This document shows positions 1-3,138 of a stretch of 6,950 nt of DNA, in pieces. A program made the position numbers and the translations under genes. The notes beneath the pieces were generated by a model. The model worked only from the letters and a program-made list of their open reading frames with translations. It was not told the DNA's origin and ran no database searches. Numbering within the stretch: position 1 is the first letter of the stretch; each line of letters starts with the position of its first letter. The DNA lies in contig JACPKT010000133.1 in NCBI GenBank assembly GCA_016186855.1, positions 1 to 6,950 of the forward strand, read 5' to 3'. The stretch comes from Candidatus Iainarchaeum sp. GTDB taxonomy: Archaea > Iainarchaeota > Iainarchaeia > Iainarchaeales > GW2011-AR10.

Positions 1-1
1 C

Positions 2-55
2 CGTCTGCGACGGGACGATAATATAATTTCGACTGCAGTTTTTAAAAATGCTTAA
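2..55 (+). other. Possible C-terminal fragment of an upstream gene (uncertain)
   Basis: One plus-strand frame is open from the window edge to a TAA at 53-55. It gives 17 residues ending STAVFKNA. Another frame closes at 19-21, and the minus strand is also partly open, so coding cannot be established. A GC-rich hairpin (CCGTC-TGC-GACGG) occupies 1-13 and may instead belong to a longer structure cut by the edge. Confidence 0.2.
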
Positions 56-58
56 GAG

Positions 59-67
59 AAAAAAAAA
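59..67 (-). terminator. Oligo-T terminator downstream of the zinc-finger/AbrB gene
   Basis: Read on the minus strand, the AbrB-type gene is followed by the inverted-repeat element at 76-142 and then by an uninterrupted run of nine T at 67-59. Archaeal RNA polymerase terminates efficiently at oligo-T tracts, with or without a hairpin. The position and strand fit the 3' end of this transcript. This is inference from sequence only. Confidence 0.5.
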
Positions 68-75
68 CGCCTTTC

Positions 76-142
76 GCCAAACCACTGCATATCTGCCCGT
101 TTTACTACGGGGCTAATTAATGCATTAGTAATTTGGTTTGGC
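76..142 (+). repeat. Palindromic intergenic element, copy 1 (best preserved)
   Basis: The 67-bp element is bounded by a perfect 9-bp inverted repeat, GCCAAACCA at 76-84 and TGGTTTGGC at 134-142. TGCAT at 86-90 pairs with ATGCA at 120-124. CCCG at 96-99 pairs with CGGG at 108-111 around a TTTTACTA loop. Related sequence is found at 1655-1725 and 3026-3083, and in degenerate form at 693-720, all in the same orientation. There is no coding capacity. It could be a non-autonomous mobile element, a cassette-boundary site or a transcript-end structure. I do not recognise a named family. Confidence 0.7.
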
Positions 143-176
143 AGGATTAAAAAGGCTATTACAGGCAAAAGGCCGG

Positions 177-521
177 TTATGCCAATACTTCTAATTCAAT
201 CTTTTTTTTAGTTACAGGCATCAGCCTTAAAATGCTCTCATAGTGAAGGCCACTGAATTGAGCTATTTCTGGGGGTATTCTTATAACCAGAGAATTTCCA
301 GACTTTGTGACTTTTATTTTCCGTTCTAATGCAAACAATTTTTTTGCTTTTACTTCTTCTTCGATTTCTTCCATTACTTTATCATCAAGATATTCCGACT
401 GGCAATCAGTGCATACCTCGCAATCCCTTAAACCAAAGTCAATGCCAAAAAATTCAACCTGGCAATGGCTTTTTTTCATTTTTCCGCCACACCTGCAATT
501 ATACGGCAAAACTTTTTCCAT
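177..521 (-). CDS. YgiT/MqsA-type zinc finger fused to AbrB/MazE-like DNA-binding domain
   Basis: This 114-residue protein probably acts as a transcriptional regulator or antitoxin-like DNA-binding protein. Residues 9-40 hold a small cysteine cluster (C9-x-C11 and C34-x2-C37-x2-C40, plus C20) resembling the YgiT/MqsA zinc finger. An acidic helical linker (about 46-66) follows. Residues 70-113 form an AbrB/SpoVT/MazE swapped-hairpin domain with the typical KVTKSGNSLVIRIP strand-turn and PPEIA. An ATG at 533 would add four residues, but GGTGA lies five bases before the ATG at 521, so I chose 521. No toxin gene lies beside it. The next genes are divergent and have their own RHH antitoxin. It is transcribed toward the repeat element and a T9 tract. 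The fold assignment is firm. A toxin-antitoxin role is inference. Confidence 0.85.
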   Translation of the reverse strand: MEKVLPYNCRCGGKMKKSHCQVEFFGIDFGLRDCEVCTDCQSEYLDDKVMEEIEEEVKAKKLFALERKIKVTKSGNSLVIRIPPEIAQFSGLHYESILRLMPVTKKKIELEVLA

Positions 522-692
522 CCGCATCACCACATTTTAACCGTTACAGGAAAAATCTTTCTTATTTTCTCTTTTTTGTAAATAAACTCATCAAAAACAA
601 CTGAGCAAAAGCCAAACAACGCAACCACTGCCACAAAAACCTCGACGCTCTAACAACAGCAACAAAAAAATACCTAAGAAAACATAACTCAA

Positions 693-720
693 TTTACGGG
701 GCTATTCATCCTAATATTGA
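693..720 (+). repeat. Degenerate copy of the intergenic element (copy 4)
   Basis: TTTACGGGGCTATTCAT at 693-709 resembles the core of the other copies (TTTACTACGGGG followed by an A/T-rich TTATTCA-like stretch), most closely the copy at 3051-3070. GCCAAAC, which starts copy 1, recurs near 612, but the sequence between is unrelated. The match is short, so this is either a decayed copy or chance. Confidence 0.35.
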
Positions 721-744
721 CAAGGATTTTAGCTGACAATATAA

Positions 745-757
745 TTTTAAATATAAA
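745..757 (+). promoter_or_regulatory. TATA box of the RHH-MazF-nucleotidyltransferase operon
   Basis: TTTTAAATATAAA is centred about 25 bases before the ATG at 776. This places transcription initiation at or next to the start codon, a leaderless arrangement common in archaea. No Shine-Dalgarno sequence precedes that ATG, which agrees. Confidence 0.6.
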
Positions 758-774
758 GCCCGCTATATATTTAA
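747..774. promoter_or_regulatory. Candidate operator: 9-bp inverted repeat at RHH-MazF promoter
   Basis: TTAAATATA at 747-755 and TATATTTAA at 766-774 are perfect inverted copies separated by ten bases (AAGCCCGCTA). They span the TATA box and the base before the start codon. RHH antitoxins usually bind such paired sites to repress their own operon. The A+T-rich half-sites could partly reflect promoter composition. Confidence 0.45.
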
Positions 775-775
775 T

Positions 776-985
776 ATGACAACAATTAGTGCAGATGTCA
801 CGGTACAAATGGAAAAATGGGCTGATGACCAAGTAAAAAAAGGCCTCTATAAAAGCAGAAGCGAACTTATAAGAGAACTGCTTAGGGAAAAAATGGGCAA
901 AGAAAGGTATTCGCTGTGGTCTGAAAAGGCGTTTGCAAAAGCCTGGGAAGACGAAGATGACAATTATTGGGAAAGCTATTTGTGA
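776..985 (+). CDS. RHH (CopG/ParD-like) antitoxin of a MazF-type toxin
   Basis: This 69-residue protein is the probable antitoxin of the toxin encoded next. Residues 3-11 form the N-terminal beta strand (TISADVTVQ). Residues 12-40 form two helices with a KSRSELIRELLREKM signature, a ribbon-helix-helix dimer that binds operator DNA. The C-terminal 25 residues are acidic and aromatic (AWEDEDDNYWESYL), as expected of a disordered tail that wraps and blocks the toxin. The ATG at 776 is chosen because it begins the strand and lies at leaderless distance from the TATA box. The stop TGA at 983-985 is embedded in the GTGAGG that serves as ribosome binding site for the toxin. RHH antitoxins paired with MazF toxins are known. 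The specific pairing here rests on adjacency. Confidence 0.85.
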   Translation: MTTISADVTVQMEKWADDQVKKGLYKSRSELIRELLREKMGKERYSLWSEKAFAKAWEDEDDNYWESYL

Positions 986-994
986 GGCATTTGT

Positions 995-1330
995 TTGCAA
1001 CAAGGCGACATAATTCTTGTACGATTTCCATTTTCAAACCTTGCACAATTTAAAGTAAGGCCAGCATTGGTTGTTTCAAATGATGAATTTAATAAGAATT
1101 CAGACGTTTGGGCTTGCGCAGTTACAAGTAAAAAAAAAGACCATTGCACCCCATTAAAAGGCTCATTTGAAGAAGGAAAACTTGAAAAAGAAAGTTTTGC
1201 AAAAACCAGCACCATAACCACTCTTGAAAAAGACATTGTATTGAAAAAAATAGGAAAAATTAGCACTAAAAAAACACTGGAAATAATAGAAAAAATAATT
1301 GAAAATATCAAGGTAAAAAACAATGGATGA
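995..1330 (+). CDS. MazF/PemK-family endoribonuclease toxin
   Basis: This 111-residue protein has the MazF/PemK/Kid fold. It opens with QQGDIILVRFPFS, the first barrel strand and loop. KVRPALVVSND follows with the conserved arginine R22. AVTSK at 42-46 carries the T44/S45 position that cooperates with the arginine in RNA cleavage. The C-terminal helix (about 91-107) is typical of the dimer interface region. The family cuts single-stranded mRNA at short motifs. The start is TTG at 995, preceded by GAGG at 984-987 with a seven-base spacer, and GDI then falls at the usual distance from the N-terminus. It lies nine bases after the antitoxin and overlaps the next gene by eight bases, so the three genes are co-transcribed and probably translationally coupled. 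Family identity is confident. Activity and cut site are not readable here. Confidence 0.87.
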   Translation: MQQGDIILVRFPFSNLAQFKVRPALVVSNDEFNKNSDVWACAVTSKKKDHCTPLKGSFEEGKLEKESFAKTSTITTLEKDIVLKKIGKISTKKTLEIIEKIIENIKVKNNG

Positions 1331-1655
1331 CGCAATTCCAAAAAAATTCTTAAAGTCAAAATACAGACAGGAAATGTGGGATCAGGCCCAAAAAATGTTG
1401 GCAAATATTGAAAAAAACATTCCTGTTTCATCGGCTTATTTGCTTGGAAGTTTTACCACAAAGAAAAAAAGGCCTGCTGATGTCGACTTTTTGCTACTTC
1501 TGCAGACAAAGGAGAAAAACGACAATTTCAACTGGTCAATTGACCTGCAAATTTCCCCTGATAACAAATACGGGAACAAGGTTTTTGAAGACGCCAAAAA
1601 ATGGATGAAACAAAAATACGGGGCCAAAAACTCAACTGTAATCAAAATTAAATAG
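1323..1655 (+). CDS. Minimal nucleotidyltransferase-fold protein, third gene of the MazF operon
   Basis: This 110-residue protein carries the DNA polymerase beta-type nucleotidyltransferase signature. G42-S43 is followed after nine residues by D53-V-D55, and a third acidic residue, D74, lies in the strand SIDLQI. These would bind two metals and an NTP. The N-terminal 35 residues are helical, and the C-terminus (KVFEDAKKWMKQKYGAK) forms another helix. Its length fits minimal nucleotidyltransferases (MNT), which in HEPN-MNT systems are antitoxins that adenylylate the toxin. No HEPN gene is present, and the partner by position is the MazF toxin. The ATG at 1323 lies inside the last codons of the toxin gene, with AGGT at 1311-1314 as ribosome binding site. 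The target is unknown. Modification of the toxin, the antitoxin or tRNA are all possible. Confidence 0.75.
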   Translation: MDDAIPKKFLKSKYRQEMWDQAQKMLANIEKNIPVSSAYLLGSFTTKKKRPADVDFLLLLQTKEKNDNFNWSIDLQISPDNKYGNKVFEDAKKWMKQKYGAKNSTVIKIK

Positions 1656-1725
1656 ACCAAAACCCCTGCATCCTTGTGCAGTTTACTACGGGGATAATAC
1701 ATAGTTGTGTAATAAATTTGGTTTC
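1655..1725 (+). repeat. Palindromic intergenic element, copy 2
   Basis: The element begins on the last base of the nucleotidyltransferase stop codon. It shares with copy 1 an ACCAAA start, CTGCAT, the core GTTTACTACGGGG and an ATTTGGTTT end. The terminal repeat here is six base pairs (ACCAAA/TTTGGT). An internal hairpin is perfect, CTGCA at 1666-1670 with TGCAG at 1677-1681 around a six-base loop. CCCC at 1663-1666 could pair with GGGG at 1690-1693 as an alternative. No coding capacity is apparent. Confidence 0.65.
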
Positions 1726-1747
1726 TACCCATTTAAAATCTTGCAGC

Positions 1748-1753
1748 TTTTTT
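1748..1753 (+). terminator. Possible oligo-T terminator after the MazF operon
   Basis: A run of six T on the plus strand lies just downstream of the structured element at 1655-1725 and before the promoter of the next gene. Oligo-T after a stable hairpin is a plausible transcript end. The run is short and the region is A+T-rich, so the call is tentative. Confidence 0.3.
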
Positions 1754-1784
1754 AAGCATTTGCCAAAAATATTGTTAAAAGATA

Positions 1785-1795
1785 TTTTTATATAT
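1785..1795 (+). promoter_or_regulatory. TATA box of the RHH-RelE/ParE operon
   Basis: TTTTTATATAT lies about 38 bases before the ATG at 1828. Initiation about 25 bases downstream, near 1815, would leave a short leader containing the GGTGG ribosome binding site at 1817-1821. The box overlaps the left half of the inverted repeat at 1791-1807. Confidence 0.5.
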
Positions 1796-1807
1796 CATTT
1801 TGATATA
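1791..1807. promoter_or_regulatory. Candidate operator: 7-bp inverted repeat at RHH-RelE/ParE promoter
   Basis: TATATCA and TGATATA are perfect inverted copies separated by TTT, a 17-bp palindrome directly on and after the TATA box. A further GATAT at 1781-1785 may be an extra half-site. Its size and placement suit binding of the RHH dimer encoded just downstream. It differs in half-site sequence from the repeat at 747-774. Confidence 0.5.
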
Positions 1808-1827
1808 CTATTTATTGGTGGTTTTGA

Positions 1828-2094
1828 ATGGCTGAAACACTGGTTCGCTTGGAAGGAGCACAAGAACTTATAGTAGAAAAAATGACTCGCACAGGGTTGT
1901 TCAAAAACAAAAGCGAAGTAATACGGGCAGGCATTTTGGAGCTTGGAAAAAGGCACCATGTTTACAAGGATTTCAAGGAACTTGAAGATGAACTTGTGCT
2001 TCGAAAAATGATTAAAATTGACAACGAAATCAAACAAGGAAAGCGAAAAGTCTGGACGGAAGAACAAGTAAAGAAAAAATACGGCTTTAAGTGA
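1828..2094 (+). CDS. RHH (ParD/CopG-like) antitoxin
   Basis: This 88-residue protein is the likely antitoxin for the RelE/ParE-type toxin that follows. Residues 3-8 form a short beta strand (ETLVRL). Residues 9-42 form two helices containing GLFKNKSEVIRAGILELGK, the standard second-helix signature of ribbon-helix-helix DNA binding. The C-terminal half (about 45-85) is a charged helix that would clasp the toxin, ending with TEEQVKKKYGF. The ATG at 1828 has a good ribosome binding site, GGTGG at 1817-1821, six bases away. The stop TGA overlaps the toxin's GTG start in a GTGA arrangement, which indicates translational coupling. RHH/ParE pairing is a common archaeal type II toxin-antitoxin layout. 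The exact partner choice is inferred from the overlap. Confidence 0.85.
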   Translation: MAETLVRLEGAQELIVEKMTRTGLFKNKSEVIRAGILELGKRHHVYKDFKELEDELVLRKMIKIDNEIKQGKRKVWTEEQVKKKYGFK

Positions 2095-2369
2095 TTTTCT
2101 TGTTTGAACTGCACTATGCGGACGGCTGGGACGTTTTTTACTCCAAAATGGATTCAAGTGAAAAACAGCGAATCTGGAAAAAAATCCAGCAGTTAAAAGC
2201 ACTTGAAACCGCAAGACATTTGAAAAGAGGCCTTCCATATTTTGTAGTTGAATCCGGACAATGCAGAATTGCCTTTAAAGAGGAAGGAAAAAAACGAACC
2301 GTTTATTTTGCCGGAAACCACAAACAATACGAAAAATGGTGCAGGACACAAGAGCAAACACTGCGATAA
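2091..2369 (+). CDS. RelE/ParE-superfamily toxin
   Basis: This 92-residue protein belongs to the RelE/ParE fold. Residues 22-40 form the helical hairpin (SSEKQRIWKKIQQLKAL). GLPYFVVESGQCRIAFKE at 47-64 is the beta-hairpin region containing R59, and KKRTVYFAGNHKQYEKW at 67-83 holds H77, Y80 and W83, a pattern common in archaeal RelE-like proteins. Members either cleave mRNA on the ribosome or inhibit DNA gyrase. The basic residues and the H-x2-Y-x2-W end favour an RNase-type RelE over a gyrase inhibitor, but this is not certain. It starts with GTG at 2091, overlapping the antitoxin stop by four bases. It ends 30 bases before the methyltransferase gene, which may share the transcript. Confidence 0.83.
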   Translation: MIFLFELHYADGWDVFYSKMDSSEKQRIWKKIQQLKALETARHLKRGLPYFVVESGQCRIAFKEEGKKRTVYFAGNHKQYEKWCRTQEQTLR

Positions 2370-2399
2370 TAAAATCAATAAAACTGGGTTTTGAATTGC

Positions 2400-3023
2400 A
2401 TGAACGAATATGAAATTACGCGCCAAGAATATGACAAAAATAATGAGTTTTACGCAAAGAGATTACAGGCATTTAATTGGCAGAAGCAAATAGACTACTT
2501 TGCCGGCTTGCTTTCCGGAAAAAGAGTTCTGGATGCAGGATGCGGTGTCGGCCGTGACGCAGGAAAATTTTTGAAAATAGGATTCGAGGTCGATGGAATC
2601 GATTACTCAAAAGAAAACCTGAAAAAAGCAAAAACCCTGTTTCCAAAAGCAAATTTTTTTCAGCAAAATATTTTAGCAACAAATTTGCCTTCAAACACTT
2701 ATGACGGAATATGGGCGTGCGCATCCATTCTTCACTTGAAGAAAAAAGACTTGCCAACAGCTTTGTCAGAATTTAATCGCCTGCTTAAACTGCACGGCAG
2801 ACTTTTTGTTTCAGTAAAACAAGGAAAAGGCGAACAAATGGTGAAAAACGATGCTGGAGAACGGTTCTTTAGTTTCTTTCAACCTGATGAAATAAAAAAA
2901 GTCATACAAACAGCTGGTTTCAAAATTATTTTTTCCGAAATCGTGCCTCACGAAAACCTCACAGGAGATGCCAGCCAAAAACCAGATTGGATTTGCATTT
3001 TTTCAGAAAAAATAAAGGAATAA
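2400..3023 (+). CDS. Class I SAM-dependent methyltransferase
   Basis: This 207-residue protein is a Rossmann-fold methyltransferase. Motif I is VLDAGCGVGRDAG at 43-55, which binds the methionine part of SAM. The acidic residue that holds the ribose is D68 in GIDYS. A motif IV-like strand is YDGIWACASILHL at 101-113, and LLKLHGRLFVSVKQG at 128-142 is the usual strand 5 region. The N-terminal 35 residues form a helical cap with NNEFYAKR. It resembles small-molecule methyltransferases more than DNA methylases, because no DPPY/NPPY or PC motif is present, but the substrate cannot be read from sequence. I chose the ATG at 2400. A TTG at 2391 would add three residues, and neither has a strong ribosome binding site. 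It lies 30 bases after the toxin gene. The intergenic element begins within three bases of its stop. Confidence 0.85.
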   Translation: MNEYEITRQEYDKNNEFYAKRLQAFNWQKQIDYFAGLLSGKRVLDAGCGVGRDAGKFLKIGFEVDGIDYSKENLKKAKTLFPKANFFQQNILATNLPSNTYDGIWACASILHLKKKDLPTALSEFNRLLKLHGRLFVSVKQGKGEQMVKNDAGERFFSFFQPDEIKKVIQTAGFKIIFSEIVPHENLTGDASQKPDWICIFSEKIKE

Positions 3024-3025
3024 CT

Positions 3026-3083
3026 AAACCAAACCCTACATGCTTGCACGTTTTACTGCGGGGTTATTCAACATTGTAGAGTG
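3026..3083 (+). repeat. Palindromic intergenic element, copy 3 (left part well conserved)
   Basis: Starting two bases after the methyltransferase stop, the sequence repeats ACCAAACCC, a C-T-A-C-A-T version of CTGCAT, CTTGCA, and the core GTTTTACTGCGGGG followed by TTATTCA. Similarity to copies 1 and 2 fades after about 3070. A TTTGGGG at 3115-3121 could be a displaced right end. An upstream ATG at 3040, in frame with the DNA ligase, lies inside this element and is therefore unlikely to be its start. Confidence 0.55.
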
Positions 3084-3087
3084 GCGC

Positions 3088-3125
3088 AAAGCCCAAAAAA
3101 AGCTAAGATTATTATTTGGGGCTTT
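3088..3125. repeat. Inverted repeat immediately upstream of the DNA ligase gene
   Basis: AAAGCCC at 3088-3094 and GGGCTTT at 3119-3125 are perfect inverted copies. Pairing extends inward through AAA/TTT if G3118 is bulged, giving about ten base pairs around an A+T-rich loop. It ends 13 bases before the ligase ATG at 3139 and contains the ATTATTATTT stretch that would be the TATA position. It may be a regulatory hairpin, an operator, or the right end of the neighbouring element. Confidence 0.4.
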
Positions 3126-3138
3126 AAATATTAATTAT

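Larger units (their letters stand above)
534..775. other. Divergent intergenic region between AbrB-type gene and RHH-MazF operon
   Basis: These 242 bases hold the promoters of two divergent genes. The part from about 591 to 690 is a C/A-rich, G-poor stretch on the plus strand with no convincing coding frame. A degenerate copy of the intergenic element follows at 693-720. The TATA box and inverted repeat of the plus-strand operon lie at 745-774. No RNA gene was recognised. Confidence 0.6.

Noticed and set aside
76..142. Copy 1 of the element as a tRNA gene, because of its 7-9 bp closing stem and 67-bp length
   Set aside because: There is no T-loop GTTCRA sequence, no D-arm pattern and no anticodon stem of normal geometry on either strand. 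Related copies do not preserve a cloverleaf.
76..142. Canonical integron attC site
   Set aside because: The terminal heptamers each deviate from the attC consensus at one position in copy 1 and at more in copy 2, and no integrase is in the window. It is kept only as an open hypothesis in the findings.
307..604. Plus-strand frames opposite the zinc-finger/AbrB gene
   Set aside because: They are rich in Phe, Ser and Leu, as expected of antisense to a Lys/Glu-rich gene, while the minus-strand protein has clear zinc-finger and AbrB motifs.
76..1725. CRISPR array, because similar palindromic repeats recur
   Set aside because: The copies are several hundred to over a thousand bases apart, diverged from one another, and separated by genes rather than by uniform short spacers.
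1795..2238. Minus-strand 147-codon frame opposite the second toxin-antitoxin pair
   Set aside because: It is Phe/Ser-rich antisense shadow of two well-supported genes and has no recognisable domain.
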